DNA of 64,000 bases, from positions 235,001-299,000 of the forward strand of contig CAJNDS010002110.1 of NCBI GenBank assembly GCA_905221605.1, read 5' to 3'. The position numbers were made by a program, and so were the translations under genes. A model generated the notes under the pieces. The model saw only the letters and a program-made list of their open reading frames with translations, did no database searches and had not been told where the DNA came from. Positions 8,860-19,505 of this stretch are shown here, piece by piece. Position 1 is the stretch's first letter. Every line of letters starts with the position of its first letter. This DNA comes from Symbiodinium natans. Taxonomy: Eukaryota; Sar; Dinophyceae; Suessiales; Symbiodiniaceae.

Positions 8860-9980
8860 CTTCAGGCTTTAGGGCTTTTTGGCCACCCGCTTAGGTGACC
8901 TCTCGGACACTCTGCAGGGAAATGGTTTGGGTTTCGGGTTTCGGGTTTAAGCTCAGAAAGTTTTAGTACTGGGACACGTCGTTTCGGGAGTATCGGAATG
9001 CTTATCCTCTTGTCTTGAAGCCCTGTGACACAGAATATGGATACTGGGCTGCCCACCCCGTGGACCCTAACCCCTAAATCATAATCCTGAACCTTAAAAC
9101 CGCAGTTTCAGATCAAGGCCCGCTAAAGCGCTCGAAATATTGGCTTCAAACACTACAGCCGGTTTGGGGTTTGGGTATCTCAGCCCTACGCCCGGCCCTA
9201 AAGGCTAAACCCCTAAAGCCTAAACCCTTAACCCTCAACCCTAATCCCTGAAACCTGCTTGCACAGTCTACGCCCTTGGTTCACCCCGTCCTTTATGTAG
9301 TTCTTCTTTTCGCCCTGGAGAGCGGCCAAGATGCGCGACAAGGCCTGGCCCAGGAGGCAAGAATTTACGGTTAGGTACTTGTGGAGGTTATACCTTCAAC
9401 CCGGCATCCGCCCCTAAGCCGGAATCATGCGCCCCTGTGGTCGGTTTAGGGTTTAGGGCGGCTTAGGGTTAAGGCTAGGGTATAGGGTATAGGGTATAGG
9501 GAATAGGGTATAGGGTACAGGGTACAGGGCCCCGGAGTTTAGGAGTTTGGGGTCGTTCCTCCGAAATGGAGTTGCCGCGGCGTGCAGCGCAGGGCCATAA
9601 CCTGTGGGTTGCGGAAACACGCAACAGCAACACCCTGAACCCCGTCAAAACCTAACGCCACAAGGGCGGACCCCTTAGCCTAAGGCCACAAATTTAAACG
9701 CGGCCCTCGACCCTAAACGGGGGCGATAGGTTAATTGCAGGGTTTGGCATTGGGAGAGGGGGGGGGGGGAGGGGGCGGTGGACCTGGAGTGTTCCACCAG
9801 CACCCGCCCTGGCATTCAGGGCGAACAACGCAGAAACCGGTTGGGAGGCAGGGGAAGGGGAAGGAGGGGGATGGGTGCGAAGCTTACCATAAGTTCGGGG
9901 GTTTGGGGGGAGGCACCTTTGCAAGCAGGGAGGGGGCGGGCATGAGAATCCAAGGCTAGCGGAGGGGGGTGGGGGCACAA
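8860..9980. other. Degenerate telomere-like repeats and G-rich DNA, no gene
   Basis: Scattered single or paired TTTAGGG and CCCTAAA units occur in both orientations, with a TATAGGG run at 9480-9520 and G-runs at 9762-9780. Short open frames here read G-rich or repeat DNA and have no support. Confidence 0.6.
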
Positions 9981-9981
9981 G

Positions 9982-10215
9982 AACCTAACGCCACAAGGGC
10001 GGATCCCCTAAACCTAACGCCACAGGGCGAGTCCCTGAAACCACAAGAACCCAACGCCACAAGGGCGGATCCCCTAAACCTAACGCCACAGGGCGAGTCC
10101 CTGAAACTTAACGCCCAAGGGCGCATCCCAAAAAACTAACGCCACAAGGGCGATAGCCTGAAACCTAACGCCACGATGGCGAGACCCTGAAACCTAACGC
10201 CGCAGGGGCGAAACC
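9982..10215. repeat. Minisatellite on ACGCCACAAGGGCG, first locus
   Basis: About eight tandem units of 28-31 bp of the form CCTAACGCCACAAGGGCG plus a CCCTAAA-like tail, with point variants. A single unit lies at about 9650. The same family forms a larger array at 26268-26960. Confidence 0.85.
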
Positions 10216-10810
10216 CTATCAAGCCCCCGAGACCGCAAACCCTAGGCCCTAAACCCTAGCAAAGCCTGCACCCTCCCCGAAACCTTCAATCCGGTCCTGG
10301 AGCCTAGATCCTAAACCCTAAACTCCCTAAACCTCCCTCAGCGTCCCGCCTTTCGGGCTCCCAGCAAATTCCGCCAGGCGCCAGCCTTGGGGCTTTCGCG
10401 GCGCAGATGACCCCTGGCCGTTCCCTCCGATTGTTCCGCATGCACTGCAGCGATACGCGACGCTACACACGAAAGCCCCGCAGCTGCGAGAGCCTGAAAA
10501 ACGTTCCATGCTCATGGCGCCAAACGCACACACGCCCGCCGAGTGCATGAGGATTCCCACACACACAACATGTGGACGCCGAGAATCACACGCCCATGCA
10601 CGTGCCATGACGCAAGCTGACCTTGCAGAGTAGAGAACACTGACGACTAGTACTCCAGCCTGAGCGCCCGCGCTTCCCAGTGCACCTCTGCGGAAAACCT
10701 GGGCACGGCGAGCACAGTGTGGCCCATGCAGTCTCATGTGCACAGAGGTGCGCAGGCTCTTCTGGATTCTGTAGGGGCATTCTGTATCGGCCACGACGAC
10801 GAAAGGCAAG
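10216..10810. other. No confident gene
   Basis: A few CCCTAAA units to 10330, then GC-rich unique DNA. The 160-codon minus frame at 10327-10809 is Ala/Arg/Cys-rich with no domain and runs into the microsatellite, so it was not called as a gene. Confidence 0.4.
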
Positions 10811-10923
10811 GCTGCTGCTGCCGCTGCCGCTGCCGCTGCCGCTGCCGCTGCCGCTGCCGCTGCCGCTGCCGCTGCCGCTGCCGCTGCCGCTGCCGCTGCC
10901 GCTGCCGCTGCCGCTGCCGCTGC

Positions 10924-10971
<48 letters not shown>

Positions 10972-10982
10972 ACAACGGACTT

Positions 10983-11073
<91 letters not shown>
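10811..11073. repeat. Three adjoining microsatellites
   Basis: A (CTGCCG) hexanucleotide run of about 19 units (10811-10925) passes directly into a (CTG) run (to 10971). A 12-bp spacer and then a (CT) run of about 45 units (10983-11073) follow. Open frames in every phase here are repeat artefacts. Confidence 0.95.
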
Positions 11074-11076
<3 letters not shown>

Positions 11077-11082
11077 ACTCTC

Positions 11083-11191
11083 CCCAAAGAGCCCAATATT
11101 GCTTAACTAAGGAATATTCCTTAAATCATATAGGGATCCTTAATATGATTTAAGGTATATTCCTTAATTAAGCTATATTGGGCTCTTTGGG
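11083..11191 (+). mobile_element. Palindromic foldback/MITE-like element, family A
   Basis: A 109-bp element bounded by CCCAAAGAGCCCAATAT and its reverse complement. The two halves are complementary over about 50 bp with three mismatches. Its reverse complement differs from the copy at 63007-63115 at one base in 109. It sits at the end of the (CT) microsatellite, so any target duplication (TCTC) cannot be told from the repeat. It has no coding capacity. Confidence 0.8.
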
Positions 11192-11478
11192 TCTCTTGCT
11201 CTCCCTCTGTTACGGGTTGGTTACCTGCTGCCCTTCACCCCAAGGCCGGTTGCTGTTTTGGCATCGCAGCGGGGGCGACAGATCCAGTGTGACTCTTGCA
11301 AAAGAGTCAGAGTGCAGGCTGACGGCAACACAGTATAGGCGAGACCCCCATTTTCAGAATGGTCGAAGATTGTAAGTTGCTTCTATTGGACCACGATGGG
11401 CATGACTCGTAACAAAGAGAGGCCGTCTCCGCAAGTCAGGATGCAGTGGGCACGAGAGCATCCAGTTTCACATTGACC
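11192..11478. other. No gene seen
   Basis: Unique sequence without a convincing frame. It is downstream of the 11479-11640 exon on the minus strand and probably holds its 3' flank. Confidence 0.4.
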
Positions 11479-11640
11479 TCACAGCACTTCGCGCTGGTCG
11501 ACTTCGTTCTGTACAGCTTGTAAATCTTGGGCTTCTTGCATCAACTCCGCCAGCGCAGCATTTGCCCGGCAGCGAAGGTCACACGGGAGCGCAGCGGGAT
11601 CCGTGCGCAAATAGCCGACCTTAGTCAGGGACTGCATGGG
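11479..11640 (-). CDS. Terminal exon of an unidentified gene
   Basis: The minus frame reads LTKVGYLRTDPAALPCDLRC followed by ANAALAELMQEAQDLQAVQN and EVDQREVL, and ends at TGA 11479-11481. The helical, acidic C-terminus is protein-like and could form a coiled coil. It lies just downstream of the 11673-11875 exon on the same strand. No family is recognised. Confidence 0.55.
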   Translation of the reverse strand, partial: PMQSLTKVGYLRTDPAALPCDLRCRANAALAELMQEAQDLQAVQNEVDQREVL

Positions 11641-11672
11641 AGTGCCTTTGCCAACTCAAACTCAGCCGGCGA

Positions 11673-11875
11673 TCATGTCCAATGCAGTCTGACAGCGACT
11701 CGGTTCGAAAGCTCCACCAGGATGTCGTCACTCTCGTGCCCGAAGGACCACATAGTCTTCCCATTGAAGCGGTGACGAATCGTCACTCGCTTTGGCCGGA
11801 GCTTCCACTGCACGTCGACTCGATATAGCTCGGAGGTCTCGAACCGCCTGCGTGGCGTTTTCAGGCGACCGAATC
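11673..11875 (-). CDS. Exon of an unidentified protein
   Basis: The frame reads RRRFETSELYRVDVQWKLRP, then RHRFNGKTMWSFGHESDDI and LVELSNRVAVRLHWT, ending at TGA 11673-11675. Alternating charged and aromatic residues suggest a beta-rich domain. I do not recognise the family. It lies between the 11961-12299 and 11479-11640 exons; the GT-type microsatellite at 11896-11960 would lie in the intron upstream. Confidence 0.55.
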
Positions 11876-11895
11876 TTGCCCGTGTGAGACAAGTC

Positions 11896-11960
11896 TCTGT
11901 GTGTGTGTGTGTGTGTGTGGGTGGGTGGGTGGGTGGGTGGGTGTGTGTGTGTGTGTGTGA
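11896..11960. repeat. (GT)n-(GGGT)n-(GT)n microsatellite
   Basis: A symmetrical compound run: GT repeats, about six GGGT units, then GT repeats again. Presumed intronic. Confidence 0.95.
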
Positions 11961-12299
11961 CTACATACCATCCCCCAGCAGCCTCCTCAGGATCGACTCG
12001 GCGGCCTCCAGCTTTCTTTTGCGATTCCTACCAGACATTAGCCAATTCAGTAAGTTAGTAGCAGGCAAGAATGTTAGAAGTCGGGATAAAGCTATGGACT
12101 GTCCTCGCGTGCGGGAGAACCACCTGGCCGGCTCTTGGGGCAGCCTGGTCGACTTCTTGGGCTTCCTGGTCGATTCGAGCCGCTTGGCCGCCCTGTCGGC
12201 CCCTTGCACGCCTGCGTCGCACCAGCCCATGTGGCACCAGCCGTGCCTCGGCGGCTCGAGCCGACTGACTGAATGTGGAAAGTCACTTGTCCTGGACAC
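11961..12299 (-). CDS. Exon with a basic, helical end; possible first exon at 12038
   Basis: An open frame of 112 codons. The 3' part starts at an internal ATG (12038): MSGRNRKRKLEAAESILRRL, then LGDG. It meets a good donor GTATGT inside the codon after GD. That part is clearly protein-like, with a basic stretch NRKRK. The upstream part (containing ADRAAKRLESTRKPKKSTRL) is basic and low complexity, and may be the same exon or a 5' untranslated region. No family is recognised. The next exons downstream are 11673-11875 and 11479-11640. Confidence 0.5.
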   Translation of the reverse strand: MSRTSDFPHSVSRLEPPRHGWCHMGWCDAGVQGADRAAKRLESTRKPKKSTRLPQEPARWFSRTRGQSIALSRLLTFLPATNLLNWLMSGRNRKRKLEAAESILRRLLGDGM

Positions 12300-12310
12300 T
12301 AGGACCAGCG

Positions 12311-12508
12311 TCAGAGAACAGACTCGATAATGCGCGAAAGGAACTGCAAGCCGTTCGACTGCTGCATCTGCACATGTTTCAGATCGCTCGGCAAGACCTC
12401 ACTGTCAAGTTGCTGCAGTGACATCATTGCCATGGCAAGTGCCAGACAGACAGGAACCTTGAGTGTAACCCCCCCCCCCCTGTGCAGTCCGGCCACGACG
12501 GTGAGCAT
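12311..12508 (-). CDS. Exon of an unidentified protein
   Basis: The frame reads VPVCLALAMAMMSLQQLDSE and VLPSDLKHVQMQQSNGLQFL, then SRIIESVL. It is protein-like and helical. A C-homopolymer (12470-12480) falls at the upstream end, where the exon probably begins. Same strand as its neighbours; no domain is recognised. Confidence 0.45.
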   Translation of the reverse strand: MLTVVAGLHRGGGVTLKVPVCLALAMAMMSLQQLDSEVLPSDLKHVQMQQSNGLQFLSRIIESVL

Positions 12509-12594
12509 TCAGCATCTGCTTGATGGCTTTGGCCTCTGAGTGCTGATCAAAATCGTTCTGGGGTACCTGACGGGCGGTCAGAGGATGAGTACGA

Positions 12595-12830
12595 TTAAAC
12601 AATGTCAGCCGCAGTCGTCCATGAAATTAACGTCAAACAAGATTCCCCGTAGGAGAGAGCTGCTTTGAAGAGCACCCACTCGATGATGTCCGTGGTGGCA
12701 AACCGCTTGGTCAAAAAGGCTGGCACGACAAAGCACTCAAGGATCGACTCGTTCTTGGCGATGCCCGCTGCGCAGGGAGTCGATGGGTGCTTGAGAAACA
12801 GCCGTGTCTGTTGCACCTTGATATGACAAG
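12595..12830 (-). CDS. Exon of an unidentified protein
   Basis: The minus frame reads TRLFLKHPSTPCAAGIAKNE, SILECFVVPAFLTKRFATTD and IIEWVLFKAALSYGESC. It is strongly protein-like, with dispersed hydrophobic and charged residues. The tail after GESC is probably intron. I do not recognise the domain. It is in line with the exons at 12311-12508 and 12936-13079. Confidence 0.55.
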
Positions 12831-12935
12831 TTCAGAAAAGGCACTCAGAATTTGGTTAACGATGGCGGGGTCTCGTACTCGTACGCCCCAGCAGCCGCAA
12901 AGGCTAGTACAAGTCACTGTCACTCCTATTCCAAG

Positions 12936-13079
12936 TCAACTAAGCTGCCCAGGCGCATTTTCTTTGACGTCGGCCTTCGACTTCAAAGCTCTGATCGCAT
13001 CTTTTTGAAGAAGGCTAACGTTCGGCCGCGGAAGGTCCTGGGGTTGAGCCACCGCCATCATGCTGGTCGACTCCGTAGC
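12936..13079 (-). CDS. Exon of an unidentified protein
   Basis: The frame reads ATESTSMMAVAQPQDLPRPN and VSLLQKDAIRALKSKADVKE, then NAPGQLS, ending at TGA 12936-12938. The second half is a typical charged helix. ATG codons at 13056-13061 could be the start. The last codons before the stop may be intron. No family is recognised. Confidence 0.5.
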   Translation of the reverse strand, partial: ATESTSMMAVAQPQDLPRPNVSLLQKDAIRALKSKADVKENAPGQLS

Positions 13080-16000
13080 AGCCCTCGGACAAAGCATTCA
13101 GACGGAGAAGAGCAAAAAAAACAACGACAACGGCTGCAACTGGTGATCATGCACAAAGTACGGAACATGTGAGGCGGTAGCCCTGTGCATTCTTCCTGGA
13201 AGGACTTACCACGACTGTCATCCCAGAGGCTCTGGACCAAAGTGAGCTTCCCGTACTCGACCACAGTGAGCTTCCCCGGCTCACAGCGAGTTTCCCTTGC
13301 TCGACTTTGCAAGGCTGCTTAGCCGGACAATCGACTTAAGCCAACGGCGGCCGGGTCATGTTTACAAATGGAGTCTTGGAAGGACTTCGGAATGCAGACT
13401 CTCAGACATGGCCACAACTGTGCGCAAGACAAGCCAAAGCAACCACTGAAGTGTACAGCTGAGTCAGTGCCCCCAGTCCTTCAAATGCCTTCGGAACTGA
13501 GCACCGCACGAAGAGCTTCAACATGCAGCCGGCTGTGTGGCCTGGGCTGTGCGCAGCAGTTAAACAAGCCGGGAATTGGGGAGGAATTCTCGCCTTATGA
13601 CTTCCTTAGGAACGGAGCAGTCAGTTTGGAAGAAAAGTGGCGCTGCTCGGGGGACAGGCCCGACGCCGTAGACCAGGATGAGTTAAGCAAGCCTCATCAT
13701 TGTCAATGCACGCAATCATCTAGGCCGGCCTTTGGCCAGACGCATCCCTCACATGCTCATTGAAGTCCGAACGCTTAGATATCAAAGATCTCGCGGCGCA
13801 TTGAATTTCCTTGTGTGTTGCAGACTCCAAAACTGAATGCTAAGTGCTGCTTGAATACCATTGACAAAGGTGTACATGATGCAACAACCGTGCAGGACAT
13901 GTCACAAGCGTGTGTGACAATACACATTCTTGTCTGTGTGTGTGTGTCCGTGTCCGTGTCTGTTCCATGGATTAGATTCAATTGATTCTTACGACGCGAA
14001 ACCCCATTGCGCAAGTGAAGCTTTCCTAGATGAATGCCAATCGCGCTTCATCAAATCCCGCTGCACGATGCATTGTTCAGGAGTATAAGTATGATAGTTC
14101 AATAACGGAGAATCTGCAGGGACGTGTGTGAAGCCAGAGTTAGTGAAAGGGTCGTTGCTTCAAGATATTGTGAGAAATGGATTGCTTGCCGTTCGCGGAG
14201 CGATTGAGGAACCTGCGGGTCCGTTGCGGTTCCCGCACGCGCGTGCCGAAAGCGGTTCCCGCACGCACGTTCCCGAAGCGGTTCCTAAACGCAGCAGCAG
14301 TGTTTCAATCTAAAAACAACTCTTGTGCTACATCTGCATTGCATTGCAATTGCCTGCGTCATAAGCATCCGTAACCATCTCACGGCTTCCAGCACGATTC
14401 TGGTCGCCATTGTGGCAATCGAAACCCAACAGCATCTACCAGGTGTTATTTTAATGTACGAACTCGTGCATCACATTGGAAGGCTGACGTGTGCCTGGCC
14501 AACCTGTTGAGACGAGATCATTGTTTGTCGTCGAAGGTTTGATTGTCATTGCATTTGCTTTGAAGTCGGACGCGAATACAAACGAATATCATGAATACGG
14601 ACGACTTCGAAACCCTAATCCACAAGACCGCAACCCGACTCAACCGAAAGTCAGGCGTCCGAGTTCGAGGGCCAGGCAGTCGGGTCAAATCTTCTATCCC
14701 CCTGCGTGATTGGCTAGCGCGCTGAACCTGCAATGGCGAACTTGTGCTGCAGCTTTACATGTGCGTGCCTGCACCCGGTCCGGCAGACCCTAAATCGGGA
14801 ACCCTAAAACCTAAGCCCGTTAGCTGGGATTCTTTCCTCTGCCCCCTTCTCTTGTGGACTTAACTTTCTTATGTGCACCCTGAACTTGAAACCACGACAT
14901 GGGGCTCAACAATAACGTTGACACGAGGTGTGGCAACTGCTGCAGCCTTCTGTTACGTCTTCTCGTGCATTTTCTGCGCTTAAGTCTCATAGGCATTCTT
15001 AAGGCCATGTTGGGTTTACGGGGCTTATGGGGTCCAGGGGGTAGGGCGAGTTAAGGGCTTAGTGTTATTCTGGGTTTCTTTCGCTCTATGACACAAAAAA
15101 CGCGTGCTACAAACCATGAGGCAGCGCATCTCTCAGAAGCCCTGAACCCTAAACCCTACACCCTCAACAGCAACATCCAAAGTGAACTCTTAACCCTGCA
15201 GAATCCAACAGAACCCTGCCCTGCAGAACTAATTTGTCAGAAGTACAAAACTACAGACCCACGGGAAGCCAAGTCCCAAACCCGAAAACCCTCAAAACCA
15301 TAAATGTAAGAACCTAAGCCCTAAACTCTGAATCCTATAGATGGCGGCCTGTAGTATGGGAGCAATAGCAGGAGTGGTCTTTGTTGCTGATGTCGTTAAA
15401 CGCCTGGCGCAAATCTCGAAAGGGTTCCCTTTCTGTTAGGATTCAGGGCAAAAGGGCAAACCCTCAACCCTAGACTCTCAACCCTAAGCAGTGAAGGGTC
15501 GAGGGTGGGTTTAGAGTTTAGGACACCTCTCCCCCCATACAAAGGGGAAACGGACTCAACCGATGTACGCCCAGCCTCCGGGTACCCTGTTGAGTTGCCC
15601 GCCTTTTAAAGATAGCCTTCAACCCGGGCGCCCATACTTCAGAGCCCTTTCGAGAAGGCAAAGGGGGGCCATGTTACTGGACCGTGTAAGTACCAGGGTT
15701 TTGGTGGGGAAGCCCGAAAACCTCAAACCCGAATACTGAAGCCCAAGCCCTGCTTGGATGGCTACTTGACCCCAATTACAAGGGTTCTTACAAAGCCCCT
15801 GAGTCTTGTCTTAATTAACTACTTCCTTCTGAACCCCGAGAAATTGCAACAGAGCTGTGGGGGTTCAGTAGGAAATACTAGCAACCGAAACCCTAAACTC
15901 GAAAAACAAACCCAAAACTCCTGAACTCCAGACAACCAAACCCCAAACCCGCACTTGCTACATCGCAACCCCTAAATCCCTCAACCATAAACTTTGCAAA

Positions 16001-16628
16001 AAGGGACCCAAAACCTTCTGACGCCCTCAACCTCAAACTCCTAAGCCCCAGACTATCCAAAACCATAAACCCCAAACCCCTAAACCCCTGACCCCCTGTA
16101 AACCCCCAAACCCCAAAACTGGCAAAGGGAGCGCGCACCCTGGATACTTCGGCGCTGGCAAGGCCTCAGGCGTTTAGGAGTTTTGGGGGGTTTGGGGTTT
16201 AGCAGTGCAGGGCCGGGGGTTTAGGAGCGTCGGAGTTTAGTGAGGGGTTTATTACGGGTTTTTGCAGCGTGGGGGTGTAGGAGTTGAGGGATTAAAAATT
16301 ATGGACGAGTCTGAAGGTTGGGGAGTTGGGACCCGAAACTCCAACTCCCTGTATTCGAAACCCAAAACCCAAACCCCGAACTCTGCATCCACGCTAGACC
16401 TAGTTCCGACCCCTACGCCACGCGCAGACGCAGGCTTCTCCTACTCCCATACACGGCACACGTGCAGCCGCACTTAACAGGCATGTACGCAGGCCTACTC
16501 CTAGTCCTGACTCGGCGCACGCGCAGCCGCCCTTAGACGCCAGCAGCCTAACCTAGACCCCTGAACCCGTAAACCCCTCAAGTCCGAACCCTGAAACCCC
16601 AACCCCCTAGCCTCAGCCCTGAACAGCT
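13080..16628. other. Long stretch without a confident gene; degenerate telomere-like DNA from about 14.6 kb
   Basis: A 131-codon plus frame at 13368-13763 is open but has no domain. 13200-13312 holds short direct repeats around AGTGAGCTTCCC. From about 14600 onward, single degenerate TTTAGGG/CCCTAAA units are scattered through otherwise unique DNA, and small frames (such as 14820-15008 and 15893-16138) read repeat-rich sequence. 16400-16560 has two related copies of a CGCAGACGCAGG...CTACTCC block. Confidence 0.5.
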
Positions 16629-17185
16629 TCAGGTGGTCCGACTCCAAGAGTAAGCTGTAGAAACTCTGGGAATTTATTTGTGAAGGCCGGTTTGGGGTTT
16701 TTGGACCTGGATTAGGGCTACTGGACCCAAGCGTAGTAGCCGTCCAAGAGTAACCTATAGGAATCTGAGAGGTTTCTTTGCAAGAGACCGGTTTAGGGTT
16801 GAGGGCTATTGTATTTGAACCCCTCCCGCCCACGAAATTCCCAAAGTCCGACTTGGGGCACTCGAGGACTCCGTAAGCCCAAGATTCAACCCGCACCGTG
16901 AAACCCTGAGCCCGTCAGGGCCGGGGGGGGGGCGGGGGGGAATGAATGTTTTTTGGAATAGGGCTACTGGACCCAAGCGTAACGGTCCAAGAGTAACCGC
17001 CTATAGGATTCTGAGAATTTCTTTGCAAGAGGCCGGACCGGGTTGAGGATTATTGTATTTGAACCCCTCCCGACCAAATTCCCAAACCCCGACTTGGGAC
17101 ACTCGAACTCCGTAAGCCCAAGATTTAACCCGCGCTGTGAAACCCGCCTGCCCAAACCCCAAGAAGGTCAGGGCTGGGGGCGGGG
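16629..17185. repeat. Diverged tandem duplication of about 190-220 bp
   Basis: Two copies (16713-16930 and 16961-17185) share GGGCTACTGGACCCAAGCGT, TTTCTTTGCAAGAG, TATTGTATTTGAACCCCTCC and CTCCGTAAGCCCAAGATT. Each ends in a G-run. A third partial copy lies at 16629-16697. Confidence 0.8.
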
Positions 17186-17744
17186 GGGGGGGGGGAAGCA
17201 TCTGAGAGAGTAAGAAACATGAGGCCCAAACACTAAACACTTCATAACCTGAACCCTGAAAACCCTAAACCCTTAGACCCTTACCGCTGAACACTTCACA
17301 TTTTCGCAGGCGGCCGAAACTTCGATGCACAGCGCAGCAGCAAGCAGTGCGTATCCGGAGTGCACAACTGCATGCATTCGACTCAGGTCCAGCGGCTGCC
17401 CCAGCGGCTGCTACAGGAATGGTCGGAATGGCGTCCTTCCTCGCCGTGTCTGCTGCTCTGCGACTGGCGACCTGAGATGGATATCACGTGTTAGTCTCAG
17501 ACCCTGGACGAAGTGTGTAATAGTAAAAAGAAGCAAAAACGACGGGAGAAAAGCTTGGCACGCTGTCCATGAACCAGGAAAGCTAAGCGGCCACCATGCC
17601 ACGACTGGTAAGAGGGCTGCTCCCAGTAGTCACCATCGTCTGGCTCCTAGAATCGATGTTCTGTGTTTATTCTAGCAGCAGATTCAGATTCATTTCAATT
17701 TCACAATTTCATGAACTATAATAGGAACTGGAAGGTAAGATCTG
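17186..17744. other. No confident gene; possible short exon
   Basis: A minus-strand peptide DAIPTIPVAAAGAAAGPESN near 17350-17440 is Ala-rich and could be an exon. A competing plus frame (17325-17675) is equally open. No domain is recognised. Confidence 0.3.
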
Positions 17745-17921
17745 TCAAGCAACCTCCCGAGCCCATGGCGCCCAGCTATCCCGCGGCATGTCGGCCGACC
17801 AGTCTTGCGGGATCTCGCTCATCAAGAGCTGCATCTTGTTCAGGGTATTCTTCACGAGGTACCCGGACGTGTTCTTGCAGCTTCCCTCCATGACTGCATG
17901 GGTCAGGCGACCTTCAATCAG
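17745..17921 (-). CDS. Terminal exon of an unidentified gene
   Basis: After a GCAG acceptor the frame reads 58 codons to TGA 17745-17747: LIEGRLTHAVMEGSCKNTSG, YLVKNTLNKMQLLMSEIPQD and WSADMPRDSWAPWAREVA. It is strongly protein-like (Trp, Met and Asn present, no repeats). It is probably the last exon of the gene with exons at 18121-18860 on the same strand. No family is recognised. Confidence 0.6.
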   Translation of the reverse strand: MIEGRLTHAVMEGSCKNTSGYLVKNTLNKMQLLMSEIPQDWSADMPRDSWAPWAREVA

Positions 17922-18120
17922 CTGCTTTTTTGGCGGCCGGCTTTACTACTAAACAGAACCCTTGGAGACGTTTAAGGGAAAATACAACATGTCCTAAGGG
18001 CCAACCCTAATCCTAAACCCTAAACCCCCTAAGTATAAAATGTCCCAAGGGCCTACCCGTTTAGGGCTTATAAGCAGAGTTTGGGGTGCTGTGCTTCTGA
18101 AAGATTCGCTGAAATCTCAC

Positions 18121-18219
18121 CGGAGGCACTGATGACTTCGACTGCATAAGCCACCCCCCGGGGGCTGGGATGATCGATGAGCAGGGCGACTGCCTTGACT
18201 CGGCATCGCTTTTCGGGAT
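18121..18219 (-). CDS. Exon of an unidentified gene
   Basis: The frame contains RVKAVALLIDHPSPRGVAYA then VEVISASG. It runs into a good donor (GTGAGA) at 18119-18120. The acceptor is either AAAAG|CG or AAG|GCAG. It is in phase order with the exons upstream. No family is recognised. Confidence 0.5.
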
Positions 18220-18274
18220 TTAAAACACTTCTTTTCATGTTACAACAAATTGATACTAAACCCGAAACCCTATG

Positions 18275-18450
18275 GAAGAACAACGAACTCTTGGTCAAGG
18301 CAGGAAACGTTCCACCCGCCTGCATCGACATCGAACAGCTCCAGAGTTGCAGCGACGCTGGGAACCTTCTCGACTACGGCCCTGACCTCCGGCTTCGGCG
18401 GGCCCCGGTCTCTGAAGTCGTACTTCGTACGGTTCCCTGCATCGTACCTT
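18275..18450 (-). CDS. Exon of an unidentified gene
   Basis: The frame reads YDAGNRTKYDFRDRGPPKPE, VRAVVEKVPSVAATLELFDV and DAGGWNVSCLDQEF. It is a convincing globular peptide. The same open frame continues from the 18520-18680 exon through a less protein-like linker that is probably an intron. No domain is recognised. Confidence 0.55.
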
Positions 18451-18519
18451 AATTTCGAAACAATCGGACCTGAAACCCGACATGGAATGTGGGTCAACAA
18501 TCCGACACTTTGGGACTTC

Positions 18520-18528
18520 TGCGTCTCC

Positions 18529-18564
<36 letters not shown>

Positions 18565-18680
18565 AACGTGGCTATGAACGCCTGACCAAATCGACTCAGG
18601 TTCTCAGGCTGCTTCGACTCACCATCCTCGATGGCCCTCTGCTTGGCCCGCGCCTTCTCCTCCTGAAACGTGGCCCGCAA
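18520..18680 (-). CDS. Exon of an unidentified gene
   Basis: The frame reads ATFQEEKARAKQRAIEDGES, KQPENLSRFGQAFIATLLFD and PSMSALPIMETQKSQ. It has a charged helical start followed by a hydrophobic segment. It is in line with the exons at 18275-18450 and 18772-18860. Confidence 0.55.
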
Positions 18681-18771
18681 ATTTCAAACAGTGTCTGATC
18701 AACCGAGGGTTAGGGGTCGAGGGCTTCTGTCTGATGTAACAACCGAGGGTTAGGGAGTCGAGGGCTTTTGA

Positions 18772-18860
18772 GGCAAGCAGCTGGCGTCATGTTCAGAGTG
18801 AGCAGCTGGTCCATGTCCGGCTCAGTCTTCTTCATGTCAGTGCTGTCTTCGACTTGACTG
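18772..18860 (-). CDS. Short exon of an unidentified gene
   Basis: The frame reads DSTDMKKTEPDMDQLLTLNM then TPAACLKS. It is short but protein-like. 18700-18760 downstream carries a direct repeat of CAACCGAGGGTTAGGG. Confidence 0.4.
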
Positions 18861-19377
18861 GTATATCGAGCAGAAGGAGATGGAGAGGAACCTGATATCC
18901 AACGGTCAATGGCCAGCAGTTTGGGGTGAAGAAGGGCTGGTGGAGAAATCGCCCCGGCCACGAAACAGCGGTTTTGTGAAGCTGCAGAATACTGATGCTG
19001 AAGACGGGAGGGGACCGGCGCCAGAGACAGAGGGTGCTCGAAGTTTCGGCACAGTCAGGCGAATCTCGCCGCCATAAACCCTTTAACCCCCTGAAAGTCC
19101 TGGAGCACCAAGCGTGTTGACATGTGCTATCTGCGCTGTGTCTGACAGACTGTTGCATTTACTATTGTCCTTGAACGGTTACCGGACCTAGCAGTGAACT
19201 CACTTCCCTAAGCTGCAGCACCGCACCTGTCTGATGACGTCATGTTAGATGGCCGAAAATATAGCGAACTAGACTGGACTAGAAACATATTGCATGACAT
19301 TGGGTGCAGGCTGAGCCTTGAGTCACAGTGACTGCATAGAAACTGTCAGACTGCTGACCGTCAAAGCGCTCATGATG
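18861..19377. other. No confident gene
   Basis: Competing open frames occur on both strands (minus 18832-19158, plus 18880-19077) without domains. This may be the 5' part or promoter of the gene at 17745-18860. Confidence 0.3.
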
Positions 19378-19505
19378 TCACCCGACGTGCTGATGAAAGA
19401 TGATCGTGTCATCCGAAATGCGATGTTCAACCAGAGCACGCTGGGAACCGAACGGAATCAGGCGAATGTCCTTGACGTCGACAATGGCACGGCAGTGCCT
19501 CAGGC
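19378..19505 (-). CDS. Exon of an unidentified gene
   Basis: The minus frame reads RHCRAIVDVKDIRLIPFGSQ, RALVEHRISDDTIIFHQHVG and ends at TGA 19378-19380. It is convincingly protein-like (beta-strand pattern). The plus-strand frame over the same bases (19318-19575) is less so. No family is recognised. Confidence 0.5.

Noticed and set aside
10327-10809. 160-codon minus-strand gene
   Set aside because: Ala/Arg/Cys-rich with no recognisable fold and continuous with repeat DNA; it may be chance.
10680-11153. Long open frames of Leu/Pro, Ser/Leu or Arg/Glu repeats
   Set aside because: They only translate the CTGCCG, CTG and CT microsatellites, which are open in most phases on both strands.
13368-13763. 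131-codon plus-strand gene
   Set aside because: No domain, opposite strand to every convincing exon nearby, and ordinary length for chance in this base composition.
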